Counted from the first letter of the stretch, positions 9,435 through 18,289 are shown. The stretch: 64,000 nt of DNA from Cupriavidus basilensis OR16 (GCF_000243095.1 NZ_AHJE01000038.1:28137-92136), one strand, 5' to 3'. A program made the numbers and translations. The notes: a model not told the origin generated them from the letters alone.

Positions 9435-10199
9435 TCACATGTTCCATTTCTGGATGATGCCGGCCAGCGTGCCATCGGCCTTGATCTTGGCGATGGCCTT
9501 GTTGATGCGGGCCAGCGTCTCGGTGTCGCCCTTGCGCACGACCAGGCAAACGTCGCCGACGTTGACCGGCTTGTAGCTGGCGGCCAGCTTCACGCCCGGG
9601 AAGGCATTCTGGCGGATCTGGTAGGCGATGATGGGCTGGTCGCCCAGGCCAGCCTTGATGCGGCCCAGCGTCAGGTCGCGCGTCATGTCCGCCACCGAGT
9701 CGTAGCTGCGCACTTCCTTGAAGATGCCCTTCTTGTTGAGCATGTCGAGAAAGACCGTGCCCACCTGTGCCCCCACGATCTCGCCCTTGAGTTCGTCCAG
9801 CGAGGCATAGGCCTTGTTGTCGTCGCCCTTGACGATCAGGCCTTCGCCGTATGCATAGACCGGATCGCTGAAGTCCACCACTTGCTGGCGCGCCGGCGTC
9901 TTGAGCATGGCAGCCGAGATGATGTCGATCTTGCTGGAGGTGAGCGACGGGATCAGCGCGGAGAAAACGGTCTGCTGCACATTGACGTTGAAGCCCCCCG
10001 CCTTGCCGACGGCCGTGACGGTATCGACCATCATGCCCTGGATGGTGTTGGTCTTCACGTCCAGGAAGGTGAACGGCACGCCGGTGGCCGTCGCGCCCAC
10101 GTTGTAGGTCGGCGCCGGTCCCTGGGCCCAGGCGAACGAAACGGTGCTGGCAGCGCACAGGATTAGTGCGGCGCGGCGGAACATGGTGAATCGAGACAT
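9435..10199 (-). CDS. family 3 amino acid/amine-binding periplasmic protein
   Basis: Solute-binding protein of a polar amino acid ABC importer, 254 residues, exported by a Sec signal peptide ending near SFAWAQG. The ligand-binding domain shows the family features FTFLDVKTNTIQGMMVDTVTAV, a lobe-crossing segment KIDIISAAMLKTPARQQVVDFSDPV given here in two parts (KIDIISAAMLKT and ARQQVVDFSDPV), and ends AGIIQKWNM. The start at 10199 is chosen because AGGAG lies 8 bases upstream; a longer frame from 10226 lacks one. First gene of a four-gene operon (binding protein, permease, ATPase, FAD oxidoreductase), divergent from an IclR regulator. The gene itself looks intact. Confidence 0.85.
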   Translation of the reverse strand: MSRFTMFRRAALILCAASTVSFAWAQGPAPTYNVGATATGVPFTFLDVKTNTIQGMMVDTVTAVGKAGGFNVNVQQTVFSALIPSLTSSKIDIISAAMLKTPARQQVVDFSDPVYAYGEGLIVKGDDNKAYASLDELKGEIVGAQVGTVFLDMLNKKGIFKEVRSYDSVADMTRDLTLGRIKAGLGDQPIIAYQIRQNAFPGVKLAASYKPVNVGDVCLVVRKGDTETLARINKAIAKIKADGTLAGIIQKWNM

Positions 10200-10331
10200 G
10201 CGGACACTCCTGGCGGAAGGGAACAAAAGGCGCCCGGATTGGGGCGACCCACCGACTTATGCAATGAGCATGCCAATTTTCAATTACTAGCGCTCGAAAA
10301 TTAATTGTCGTTAACCAGTAATTGCTTTATT

Positions 10332-10350
10332 AGAATCGATATGCGATTCT
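10332..10350. promoter_or_regulatory. inverted repeat in the transporter/IclR intergenic region
   Basis: agaatcg-atatg-cgattct is a perfect 7-bp inverted repeat in the AT-rich divergent promoter region. TATAAC at 10350-10355 may be a -10 element for the IclR gene. Position and symmetry suggest an IclR operator; this is inference. Confidence 0.45.
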
Positions 10351-10383
10351 ATAACATGATTAAATGCCTTTTTCAGCACACCA

Positions 10384-11178
10384 ATGTCGCAACCTGAAGC
10401 CAACGATTCCGCCAGCCTCTTGTTCAACCAGTCCTTGGAGAAGGGACTTGCGGTGCTGCGCGCCTTCAGCGCGCAGCACCGCACCATGACGATTGCGGAC
10501 GTGGCGGATGCGGCCGGCATCAACAAGAGCTCGGCCCAGCGCATGGTCTTCACGCTTGAGCAGCTCGGCTACCTGCGCAAGCATCCGCAAACACGGCGCT
10601 ACCAGCTGACACCCCGCGTGATGGAAATCGGCTTCAACTACCTGGCCGCCAACCCGCTGATCGAGGTGGCCAACCCTTTCCTTTCCGAGCTGACCAAGGT
10701 CACCACCGAGACCTCGTGCCTGACGGAGCCGGACCTGCTCGACATGGTCTATATCGCGCGCTTTGTCAGCGCCCACTTCGTGCCGGTGCATATGCCGATC
10801 GGCAGCCGTATCCCGATGTACTGCACCGGCTCCGGGCGCGCCTACCTGAGTGTGCTGCCGGACGACGAAGCGCGCGCCGTGATCGAGCGCTCGGCGCGGA
10901 CCGCGCATACGGTCCACACCTGCACGGCAGTGGCGGACATCATGGAGAAGCTGCGCGAGACCCGGCAGCGCGGGTACGCGGTCAACAGCGAGGAGCTGTT
11001 CCTTGGCGACATGACCCTTGCCGCGCCGGTGATCGGGGGCAATGGACGGCCGCTTGGCGCGATCCACCTGGTGGCGCCCACCGGCCGCTGGACCCGCGAG
11101 GAAGCGGAACGCAAGCTCGGGCCGCCGCTGTTGCAGTGCGCACGGGCGGTGAGCAGTTCGGCGCGGGCGATGGGCTAG
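10384..11178 (+). CDS. IclR-family transcriptional regulator
   Basis: A 264-residue regulator. The N-terminal winged helix-turn-helix covers about residues 18-80 (SLEKGLAVLRAFSAQHRTMTIADVADAAG, cited here only by its ends SLEKGLAVL and ADVADAAGINKSSAQRMVF). The C-terminal effector-binding IclR domain includes PVHMPIGSRIPMYCTGSGRA and GYAVNSEELFLGDM. Members bind a small metabolite and usually control adjacent catabolic genes. It is transcribed away from the binding protein-permease-ATPase-oxidase operon across a 184-bp AT-rich gap, so it is probably that operon's regulator. Confidence 0.9.
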   Translation: MSQPEANDSASLLFNQSLEKGLAVLRAFSAQHRTMTIADVADAAGINKSSAQRMVFTLEQLGYLRKHPQTRRYQLTPRVMEIGFNYLAANPLIEVANPFLSELTKVTTETSCLTEPDLLDMVYIARFVSAHFVPVHMPIGSRIPMYCTGSGRAYLSVLPDDEARAVIERSARTAHTVHTCTAVADIMEKLRETRQRGYAVNSEELFLGDMTLAAPVIGGNGRPLGAIHLVAPTGRWTREEAERKLGPPLLQCARAVSSSARAMG

Positions 11179-11286
11179 GCGCAGCTATTGCCGCGCGGAA
11201 GATGCCGCTGGCGGGCTCGCCAACGTTCAGGCCGGATCGAGAGTGAGCTGTCCAATACCTTGCTCGCTCTCTTGCTGCCGATGAAA

Positions 11287-11430
11287 TTACGTGTGGCGGT
11301 ACAGGCCGTAGGTGCCGGTCACAAGGGCGAACACGCTCCACACGATGTTGGGGCGCAGGTAGGCGATCCAGCTCCAGCGCGTGGCCTTGTTGTGCAAGGC
11401 CACCTGCAATTTCGACCTCGGCTGCTGGCG
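11287..11430 (-). pseudogene. C-terminal remnant of an unidentified membrane protein
   Basis: The stretch 11179-11694 has no intact gene. On the minus strand a short frame ending at 11287 reads like a protein end: ALHNKATRWSWIAYLRPN, then a hydrophobic segment IVWSVFALVTGTYGLYRHT and a stop. An in-frame stop lies at 11431-11433 and no upstream part is recognisable. I infer a remnant of a deleted inner-membrane protein. The rest of the stretch shows nothing except a CTTAAG pair (11617-11660 region) ahead of the ArsN2 gene. Confidence 0.4.
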
Positions 11431-11694
11431 CTACTCGAATTGGCCAGCGATTGCAGCAAGACCAGGTGGACGACGCCGGCGCCCGCGGGCAAGAGCGACG
11501 CTCGCTATCGCACACCCAAGACGATAGCGAACCAGTGAAAACCCGGATCCACAGGCCCCGGATAGTGCTTTTCCGGACGGAATCGATCATGCCGACTGTC
11601 CAGTACGCGAATCTACTTAAGAACTATCCCTAGGCACCGTAAAGCTAGTCAGAACTTAAGATACGAAGAACAGCCCGAAGGGCAGGAGGGCAAC

Positions 11695-12123
11695 ATGCGC
11701 CCGCACTATGCAAACGAAAAAGACAGTAAGGAAATACAGGATCTGCTCCAAGCTTGCGGCTTGCCGGTTGACGGCGTAACGGAGCAAATCGGCAATTTCC
11801 TGGTGGTACGCGACAACGCTGGCCTACTCGGCTGCGCCGGCGTGGAGAACTATGGGCAAGTGGCCGTGCTGCGCTCGGTCGCCGTGGCCGAGCGTGCGCG
11901 CTCGGCGGGCCTTGGCGAATTGCTGGTGGCTGCGATGCTGGCCGAGGCCCGCACGCGCGGCGTGCAGTCCGTGGTGCTGCAAACTACCACCGCCGTCGAC
12001 TATTTTGCCCGGCTGGGCTTTGAGCGCGTGGAGCGCGCCTGCATGCCCCAGGAACTGCTCGATTCCGCGTTGTCCCGCGAAACCTGCCCGGCATCCGCCA
12101 CTTTGATGCAAGCCGCGCTGTAG
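11695..12123 (+). CDS. arsN2: ArsN2-like GNAT acetyltransferase
   Basis: A 142-residue N-acetyltransferase. The acetyl-CoA loop is seen as SVAVAERARSAGLGELLV, and the C-terminal pattern TTTAVDYFARLGFERV...CPASATLM matches the ArsN2 group that acetylates organoarsenical antibiotics such as arsinothricin. AGGAGG stands a few bases before the ATG. Other arsenic genes are not adjacent; the nearest candidate is the ArsB-like permease about 5 kb away. The GNAT fold is firm; the substrate is family-based inference. Confidence 0.75.
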   Translation: MRPHYANEKDSKEIQDLLQACGLPVDGVTEQIGNFLVVRDNAGLLGCAGVENYGQVAVLRSVAVAERARSAGLGELLVAAMLAEARTRGVQSVVLQTTTAVDYFARLGFERVERACMPQELLDSALSRETCPASATLMQAAL

Positions 12124-12336
12124 CGGTCCCTCCCAAGGGCCCGCGCCCGCGCTGCGGCCCAGCCACATCGTGATCTGGCCGGCTCCCTCTTCCCAGCCCC
12201 CGCGCTGTTGCGTGCCACGCACCCATGGCTAGTCGGAGCCGGCGTAGGATATTGTTGTAAAGTAAGCGCACAGAGGCAACCGGAGGCCATGCGGGCCAAG
12301 GGGGTAGCGGCAAGCCATGCCCGCCTGCTCGCCGAG

Positions 12337-12369
12337 CCTTCAACGATCCTTCAACGACCCTTCAACGAC
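12337..12369. repeat. three 11-bp tandem repeats upstream of folE
   Basis: ccttcaacgat, ccttcaacgac and ccttcaacgac follow each other at 12337-12347, 12348-12358 and 12359-12369 (one mismatch). They end 18 bases before the folE start codon, in its leader. Confidence 0.9.
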
Positions 12370-12387
12370 AGCCACGAACCGCACGAT

Positions 12388-13113
12388 ATGGAATCCGACC
12401 ACCAAGCACCCGCCCCCGGCCTCGAGGAGGCCTTGGGTAGTGTGTCGACCCGCATACGGTCGCGTTTGCAGGCGGCACGCGAGCGCTTCCACGCCAACGA
12501 CAATATCTCCGCGTACGTCGAGCCCGGCGAACTGGACGAGTTGCTCGATGAAGTGCAGTCGCGCATGGAAGAGGTGCTGCGCAGCCTGGTGATCGATATC
12601 GAGCACGATCACAACACCCGCGAGACCGCGCGCCGCGTGGCCAAGATGTACCTGAAGGAGATCTTCGCGGGCCGCTATGTCAACCAGCCCAATGTGACCG
12701 AGTTCCCCAACGCGGAGCGGATCAACGAGCTGATGATCGTGGGCCCGCTGCGCGTGCGCAGCGCCTGCTCGCATCATCTGTGCCCCATCATCGGCAAGCT
12801 GTGGGTGGGCGTGATGCCCAACCAGCATTCCAACCTGATCGGGTTGTCCAAGTATGCGCGCCTGGCCGAATGGATCATGTGCCGCCCGCAGATCCAGGAG
12901 GAAGCCGTGACCCAGGTGGCCGACCTGCTGCAGGAAAAGATGAGCCCGGACGGGCTGGCCATCGTCATGGAAGCCGAGCATTTCTGCATGCACTGGCGCG
13001 GCGTGCGCGATACCGATGCCAAGATGACCAACAGCGTGATGCGCGGCTCGTTCCTGAAGGATGACAGCCTGCGCCGAGAGTTCCTGACCTTGCTGAACCG
13101 GACGCGCGACTAA
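12388..13113 (+). CDS. folE: GTP cyclohydrolase I
   Basis: A 241-residue enzyme that converts GTP to 7,8-dihydroneopterin triphosphate, the first step of folate and pterin synthesis. The zinc and catalytic residues are present: SACSHHLCPIIG carries the Cys and His pair, and AEHFCMHWRG the third zinc Cys. The QEEAVTQVADLL and TNSVMRGSF segments are also typical. The start MESDHQAP at 12388 is chosen because upstream in-frame sequence is repeat-rich and not protein-like. The N-terminal 40 residues are longer than in E. coli FolE. It sits 45 bases before a BLUF photoreceptor gene in the same orientation, so pterin synthesis here may be linked to light. Confidence 0.93.
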   Translation: MESDHQAPAPGLEEALGSVSTRIRSRLQAARERFHANDNISAYVEPGELDELLDEVQSRMEEVLRSLVIDIEHDHNTRETARRVAKMYLKEIFAGRYVNQPNVTEFPNAERINELMIVGPLRVRSACSHHLCPIIGKLWVGVMPNQHSNLIGLSKYARLAEWIMCRPQIQEEAVTQVADLLQEKMSPDGLAIVMEAEHFCMHWRGVRDTDAKMTNSVMRGSFLKDDSLRREFLTLLNRTRD

Positions 13114-13158
13114 GCCAGCGCCATTCACCGCCACGCACGCCAACCCAGTGGAGACAAC

Positions 13159-13602
13159 ATGCTCGTACGCCTGCTCTACGCCAGCCGCGCATGCCAGCCG
13201 GCCGATCCCGCGCTGGTAGACGCGATCATCGCTACCAGCGTGGCGAATAACCCAAAGCACGGCATCACCGGCGTGCTGTGCTACGGCAACGGCATCTTCA
13301 TGCAGGCACTGGAAGGCGGCCGCACTGAAGTCTCGCGCCTGTACCAGCAAATCGGCCGGGACGCGCGCCATCAGGACGTGGTGCTGCTCCACTACGAGGA
13401 AATCCTCGAGCGCGAGTTTGCCGGCTGGGCGATGGGCCTGGTCAATACAAGCAAGGTCAATATGGCCACCATCCTGAAGTACTCCGCCCACGGCGAGCTC
13501 GATCCGTACCGCACCAGCGGAAACGCCTCGCAGGCCCTGCTCAAGGAGCTGATCGCGGGTGCGTCGATCGTGGGGCGCAGCTCGGAGCGCCATCGCTTCT
13601 GA
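13159..13602 (+). CDS. BLUF-domain blue-light sensor
   Basis: A 147-residue flavin photoreceptor consisting almost only of a BLUF domain. The residues that define BLUF photochemistry are at the expected spacing: Tyr7, Asn31 and Gln49 correspond to AppA Tyr21, Asn45 and Gln63, and Trp90 and Met92 to AppA Trp104 and Met106. The segment NNPKHGITGVL is characteristic. There is no attached EAL, cyclase or DNA-binding domain, so output must be through a partner protein. It follows folE by 45 bases and precedes a hydratase gene, suggesting cotranscription. Confidence 0.9.
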   Translation: MLVRLLYASRACQPADPALVDAIIATSVANNPKHGITGVLCYGNGIFMQALEGGRTEVSRLYQQIGRDARHQDVVLLHYEEILEREFAGWAMGLVNTSKVNMATILKYSAHGELDPYRTSGNASQALLKELIAGASIVGRSSERHRF

Positions 13603-13688
13603 GCGTTTCCTTGCTGCGCACTGGCCAGCCCCCGCTATTGAACAATCCATCATTCCACCATTCCATCACCGATCACCCAGGAGAATTT

Positions 13689-14486
13689 GTGAGCGCACCC
13701 TTCAACCCCGGCCCCGCGGCGATGCTGCTGGCCGATGCCTTGCGGCGCGGCGTGCAATTCGCTGACCTGCCCGCCGATGCCAAGCCGGCGACGCTCGCCG
13801 GCGGTTATGACGTGCAGGACCGCTTTATCGCGGCCCTGGGGGACCCGGTGGTGGGATGGAAGCTGGGTGTCGGCAGTGCCAACGCCTTGCGGCGCGCTAA
13901 GCTGGCGCGCCCGCTGGTGGGCCAGGTGGGGGCATCGCGCTGTTATGCCTCGGGCGATACGGTGCCGGTCCCCACGGGTGCGGTGGTGACCATCGAATTC
14001 GAGATCGCCGTGCGGCTGGCGCGCGACGTCGCGCCCCTGCAGGCCGAACTGGCACCGGCAGCGCTGGCCGATCTGATCGAAAGCGCGCAGGTTGCCGTCG
14101 AGGTGGTGCTGTCGCGCTATGAGGACCGCGTTGCGGTGGGCATGCCGGCTTTTGCCGGCGATAACGTGGGCTTCCATGCGCTGGTACTGGGCCCCCGGAT
14201 CGGCACCGACAGCATGGAAGACGTGCGCGCGAGCGCCAGCGTGGCGCTTGATGGCGTGGCGTGCGCGCAGCCGCTTGCCGGCGACGACGCGGTCTACCCG
14301 TTGGAAGCCCTGCAATCGCTGCTGGCGCATGCCGCCGAGCGCGGCGTCACCTTGCGCAAGGGAACCGTGGTGACCACCGGCACGCTCACACGCCCGTTCG
14401 ATGTGCCGGCCGGCGCCCATACGGTCGTGGCCGCCTATGGCGGCGGCGAACTGGTGGTGAAGCTCGCGCCGCAAGCCGCGGCCTGA
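13689..14486 (+). CDS. 2-keto-4-pentenoate hydratase family protein
   Basis: A 265-residue enzyme of the MhpD/DmpE hydratase family within the fumarylacetoacetate hydrolase superfamily. Such enzymes hydrate 2-hydroxypenta-2,4-dienoate in meta-cleavage pathways, or decarboxylate related acids. The motif VVTIEFEIAVRLARD holds the metal-binding Glu pair, QVAVEVVLSRYED a further conserved segment, and GDDAVYPLEALQSLLAHAAE the C-terminal region. The start is GTG at 13689, with AGGAG five bases upstream; an upstream frame lacks coding character. No other meta-cleavage gene is adjacent, so the substrate is open. Confidence 0.8.
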   Translation: MSAPFNPGPAAMLLADALRRGVQFADLPADAKPATLAGGYDVQDRFIAALGDPVVGWKLGVGSANALRRAKLARPLVGQVGASRCYASGDTVPVPTGAVVTIEFEIAVRLARDVAPLQAELAPAALADLIESAQVAVEVVLSRYEDRVAVGMPAFAGDNVGFHALVLGPRIGTDSMEDVRASASVALDGVACAQPLAGDDAVYPLEALQSLLAHAAERGVTLRKGTVVTTGTLTRPFDVPAGAHTVVAAYGGGELVVKLAPQAAA

Positions 14487-14648
14487 AGACGGGGCCGTTT
14501 CCAGGCCCATCCGTCCCGTATCGTTCTCGTCACCCGAGCTGCCGGCCGAGGCGCTTCGCGCGCACTCGCGGCCTTGGCATTTCCAGTGGATAGGCTAGAA
14601 CTATCACAAGGGCCTGGTTTTCAGGCCGCTGGTGAGAAGGAGCCGTTC

Positions 14649-15182
14649 ATGGAACTCCATTTGCATATGCAGCCGCACCATTTCGCCCGCCGCGCGCCGG
14701 ACTGGCGCACCGCTGCGATTGCGGGCCTGATCGCGGGCACCCTGTACGTCGTGCTGGAGTTGTTGACGGCGCGCTTTGTGCTGTACCAGGGGGCGTGGGG
14801 CACGGTCAAGATGGTGGCGGCCCTCATGCTGGGCCGGGAGGCGCTGGCCTCCGCAGACGCGTTCAGCTGGACCATCGTGCTGGCCGCGGGCATCGTGCAC
14901 TTTGGCCTGTCGATCGTGCTGGCGACGATCCTTGCCATGCTCATTGCGTCGTTCCGCTTTGATTCCAGCATCGGCATGGCCACGCTGGTGGGCGCGGTGT
15001 TCGGGGTGCTGGTCTACCTGGTGAATTTCTATGTGATGGGCCGGTACTTCAACTGGTTCGACGAGGCGCGCGGGTGGGAAAGCCTGTTCGCCCACATCAT
15101 GTTCGGGGTGATCGCGGCCGATGCCTACGCCAGCCTGGAACGGCGTGAGCCGGATGCGCCGGGGATGGCACCGGGTGGCTGA
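14649..15182 (+). CDS. four-helix membrane protein, unknown function
   Basis: A 177-residue inner-membrane protein that I do not recognise. It opens with a His-rich stretch (MELHLHMQPHHFARR), then four hydrophobic segments: IAGLIAGTLYVVLELL, FSWTIVLAAGIVHFGLSIV, ATLVGAVFGVLVYLVNFYV and a weaker one near FAHIMFGVIAADAYASL. AAGGAG precedes the ATG at a good distance. It is separate from the upstream hydratase by about 160 bases. Confidence 0.6.
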   Translation: MELHLHMQPHHFARRAPDWRTAAIAGLIAGTLYVVLELLTARFVLYQGAWGTVKMVAALMLGREALASADAFSWTIVLAAGIVHFGLSIVLATILAMLIASFRFDSSIGMATLVGAVFGVLVYLVNFYVMGRYFNWFDEARGWESLFAHIMFGVIAADAYASLERREPDAPGMAPGG

Positions 15183-15398
15183 GCGCACCGCGGGCAAGAC
15201 ACATCGCGACGGCTGGCTACAGGCCGGCCTGTGCCATGCCGATCACTTCCGGCGAAGCGTTTCGCCGATCCCACGCTGGCAGCACAAGCTGGCAGGGCAT
15301 CCGCCCCGGCCGCCGCCGTCCCTTGCAGCGCCAGGAAAAACCTGGACTCCAGGCTTGACAAACCCGCCGGGCCGCATTCCTCCCCCCGCTACCGCCCC

Positions 15399-15433
15399 AC
15401 AGTGTTATCCACACTTTATGTGGATAACACTGT
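15399..15433. promoter_or_regulatory. perfect hairpin made of two consensus DnaA boxes
   Basis: acagtgttatccaca (15399-15413), a 5-base loop, and tgtggataacactgt (15419-15433) form a perfect 15-bp inverted repeat. Each arm holds the consensus DnaA box TTATCCACA, at 15405-15413 on plus and 15419-15427 on minus. No T-run follows on either strand, so it is not an intrinsic terminator. It lies in a 497-base gene-free stretch (15183-15680) where nothing else is visible except a short CCAGG-aaaaa-CCTGG repeat at 15331-15345. Confidence 0.7.
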
Positions 15434-15680
15434 CAACAAGCTCCGCAAATGGCTCTAGCACGCGGACCCCATCGGACTGCCCACAAAACGGGCAACTGCA
15501 AGCCGGCGAGTCCGGCGGGGCCATCCGCCGCACTGCCTACAACGGATTAACGGCTTCGTCAACGGGAAGATACCGCGTTGCGCGCGCCAATCCAGGGCGA
15601 GCCAAAAACGGCAATGGCGCCCCGCCCGACACCAGAAGCCATAGGTGTCCGACGGGGCGCCATGCCGAAGTGAGTGCGGG

Positions 15681-16550
15681 CTAAGCTGTGGCTGCCACCT
15701 GAGCGCGCGGCGGCTCGCCAGCGTGACTGGCCGCGGCCTGCATCACCACCAGTTGCGCCGGCATCGGCGCGGCAAAACCGGCCTCGCCGAAGCATTCGCG
15801 AATCACGCGGTTGGTGTCGAAGTACACCTGCCAGTAATGATCGTTGTGACAATGCGGGCGCACCGCCAGCACCGGCCCGACAAGGGTGAATTCCAGTATC
15901 TCCACGTCGACGGCCGGAGCGGCCAGCACATTGGGGATGGCCGCCACATGCTGCTTGAGCAAGGCGATGGCCGCGGCATGGTCGGTGCTCCCCGCCAGCT
16001 GCGCCTTGAGCTCGACGCGGCGCGACGGGTTGGCCGTGAAGTTCTGGATGGTCTCGGCGAAGATCTTGTTGTTGCCGACCACGGTCAACACGTTGTCGGG
16101 CGTATCAAGCGTGGTGGCAAACAAGCCGATCTCGCGCACGGTGCCGGTGACCCCGGCCGCGGTGACAAAGTCGCCCACCTTGAAGGGGCGCAGCACGATC
16201 AGGAAGGCGCCGGCGGCGAAGTTGGCCATCAGGCCGGACCACGCCATGCCAATGGCCACACCCGCGGCAGCGATCAACGCGGCGAAGCTGGTGGTCTGGA
16301 TGCCGAAGTAGCCGAGGATGCCGATCACCAGCACCACGTTCAGCGTGACCGTGATGATCGAGCCCACGTAGCGCAGCAGCGTCGGGTCCACCTTCTGCCG
16401 CCCGAGCGACGCCTGCACCATCCGCACCACCATGTGGATCAGCCAGCGGCCGATCACCCAGAAGGCGATGGCCGCGAGCACCTTCACGCCGAAGTCGCTG
16501 GCGTAGGCCAGCGCCAGGTCCTGGTATTTCTGCAGCGTAGTCAGCTCCAT
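15681..16550 (-). CDS. mscS: small-conductance mechanosensitive channel (MscS)
   Basis: A 289-residue MscS channel that releases solutes on hypo-osmotic shock. It has three N-terminal membrane helices, with the pore-lining TM3 seen as ALIAAAGVAIGMAWSGLMANFAAGAFLIVLRPF (ends cited: AAAGVAIGMAW and NFAAGAFLIVLRPF). The beta-domain follows with KVGDFVTAAGVTGTVREIGLF and PDNVLTVVGNNKIF. The start MELTTLQKY is preceded by GGGGGAAG; the longer open frame upstream is not channel-like. The C-terminal cytoplasmic region is complete. Confidence 0.92.
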   Translation of the reverse strand: MELTTLQKYQDLALAYASDFGVKVLAAIAFWVIGRWLIHMVVRMVQASLGRQKVDPTLLRYVGSIITVTLNVVLVIGILGYFGIQTTSFAALIAAAGVAIGMAWSGLMANFAAGAFLIVLRPFKVGDFVTAAGVTGTVREIGLFATTLDTPDNVLTVVGNNKIFAETIQNFTANPSRRVELKAQLAGSTDHAAAIALLKQHVAAIPNVLAAPAVDVEILEFTLVGPVLAVRPHCHNDHYWQVYFDTNRVIRECFGEAGFAAPMPAQLVVMQAAASHAGEPPRAQVAATA

Positions 16551-16701
16551 CGCTTCCCCCTTTCCCGGCGTCGTGTGCGTTGAGCGGCAGTATCGCCGTG
16601 CGCACAGCGCAGGTACAGGACGGGATTGCAAAAAATTCTGTCGGAGCCAACCCGCTGGCCGCCGCGGTGACGGCGAGCGCCACGCGCAACGCCGGGAGCG
16701 C

Positions 16702-18138
16702 TCAGCCGGCGAGCTGCGCCTGCGCATCGCGCAGCGCGGTGCGCAGGCCCTCTTCCACGACCGGGTGGTAGTACGGCATGGCCAGCATCTGGTCGATGGT
16801 GAGCGATTGCTGGTAAGCCCAGGCCAGCAAGTGCGCGATATGCTCGGCACGCGGGCCGGTCCATTCGGCACCGAGGAAGCGCCCGCTTTGCTTGTCGGCA
16901 TAGACGTGCATCAGCCCACGGTTCTTGAGCATCACGCGGCTGCGTCCCTGGTCCTCGAAGCTCACCTCGCCGGTGACAAAGCTGTCCGGCGCGAGGTCGG
17001 CATGGCGCTGGCCCACCATGGCGATCTGCGGGTCGGTGAAGACCACGCCGATCGGGGCACGGCGTGACAACGGGCGTACCGCCGGATAAGCCGCGGCGTT
17101 CTCGCCGGCGGCCTTGCCCTCGTCGGCGGCTTCGTGCAGCAACGGCAGGACGTCGTTGGCATCGCCGGCGATGAAGACAGGCGCCGTGCCGCATTGCAGG
17201 GTGGCCGGATCGAACACCGGCAGGCCGCGCCCATCCAGTTCCAGGCCGGTGTGCTCAAGCCCGAGGCCGCGCACATTGGGCTGGCGGCCGGTGGCGGCAA
17301 GCACGTAGTCAAAGCGCTCCGTGACCGTGTTGCCCGACAGATCGGTAAAGGTGATCACCGCCTCGTCGCCCTCGCGGCGCATCTCGCCAAGCTTGGCGTC
17401 CGGGTCAAGGTAGAACGCTTCGCGGTAGCTGGCCACGGCATTGGCCTTGATGGCCGGGTCGGTGAGCGGGCCCACGCCGCCACGCAGGCCGAACACGCGC
17501 ACCTGCACGCCCAGGCGGGACAGCGCCTGGCCGAGTTCCAGGCCGATCACGCCGGGACCGAACACGGCTACGCGGCGCGGCAGGTCGTCCCAGGCGAAGA
17601 CGTCATCGTTCACCACCAGTCGATCGCCGAACACCTTGAACGGCGGCGGGATCACCGGGCTGGAGCCGGTGGCGATCACCACGCGGCTGGCGCGCACCGT
17701 GGTGTGCTCGCCAATCTGCAGCACGGTGTTGTCGATAAAGCGCGCATAGCCGCTCACCTTGTCTTCGGCGGGAATGCCATCCACGCCGCGCACCACGAAG
17801 CCGACGAAGCGGTCGCGCTCGCGCTTGACGCGCGCCATCACCTCGCGCCCGTCGATGCGGATCCGGCCATCCACATGCACGCCGAAGGGGGCAGTGTGGC
17901 GCAGTTCATGCGCGGCCTCGGCCGCGGCGATCAGCAGCTTGGAGGGCATGCAGCCCACGCGGGCGCAGGTGGTGCCGTAGGGTCCGCCTTCGATGATGAC
18001 GGCGCGCTTGCCAGCGGCGCGGGCCGCGCGGTACGCGGCCAGGCCTGCCGTGCCAGCGCCGATCACGGCTACGTCGGTCTGGATGGTTTGCACGGTCTGC
18101 GGGTCCTGCACATTCTGCTCGTTCTGCGCGGTGGTCAT
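16702..18138 (-). CDS. dihydrolipoamide dehydrogenase-like flavoprotein
   Basis: A 478-residue class I pyridine nucleotide-disulfide oxidoreductase. Visible are the FAD motif VAVIGAGTAGLAAYRAAR, the redox-active disulfide CARVGCMPSK, the NAD-binding GPGVIGLELGQALSRLG, the second FAD segment PVFIAGDAND, and a C-terminal MLAMPYYHPVVEEGL with the active-site His. The disulfide spacer CARVGC differs from the CLNVGC of typical Lpd subunits. A stand-alone dihydrolipoyl dehydrogenase or a related soluble disulfide reductase is likely. Start 18138 has AGGA 8 bases upstream. It lies just downstream of the Prx-Grx gene in the same direction, which suggests a thiol-redox role. Confidence 0.82.
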   Translation of the reverse strand: MTTAQNEQNVQDPQTVQTIQTDVAVIGAGTAGLAAYRAARAAGKRAVIIEGGPYGTTCARVGCMPSKLLIAAAEAAHELRHTAPFGVHVDGRIRIDGREVMARVKRERDRFVGFVVRGVDGIPAEDKVSGYARFIDNTVLQIGEHTTVRASRVVIATGSSPVIPPPFKVFGDRLVVNDDVFAWDDLPRRVAVFGPGVIGLELGQALSRLGVQVRVFGLRGGVGPLTDPAIKANAVASYREAFYLDPDAKLGEMRREGDEAVITFTDLSGNTVTERFDYVLAATGRQPNVRGLGLEHTGLELDGRGLPVFDPATLQCGTAPVFIAGDANDVLPLLHEAADEGKAAGENAAAYPAVRPLSRRAPIGVVFTDPQIAMVGQRHADLAPDSFVTGEVSFEDQGRSRVMLKNRGLMHVYADKQSGRFLGAEWTGPRAEHIAHLLAWAYQQSLTIDQMLAMPYYHPVVEEGLRTALRDAQAQLAG

Positions 18139-18289
18139 GTCGGCGTTCCTGGTAAAGGCTGTGTCAATCAACGGACCCGATGGCACCGGGTGGCGCTGCC
18201 ATCGGGTCCGCCGACTGGGGCGCGGCTGCCGGTCTTGCCGGCGCCGCGCCCTGCGGCGTTGAAGCGGTCTTGCGTGGCTGGCTCAAGGC

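Noticed and set aside
12337..12369. Tandem 11-bp units as a CRISPR-like array
   Set aside because: Units are directly adjacent without spacers and only three in number.
12340..13653. 437-codon minus-strand frame opposite folE and BLUF
   Set aside because: Low-complexity His/Ala-rich translation without domain features; both plus-strand genes are strongly supported.
15399..15433. DnaA-box hairpin as an intrinsic terminator
   Set aside because: No T-run on either strand after the stem, and the stem is made of two exact DnaA boxes.
15183..15680. The same stretch as a replication origin
   Set aside because: Only two DnaA boxes, no AT-rich unwinding region and no replication genes nearby.
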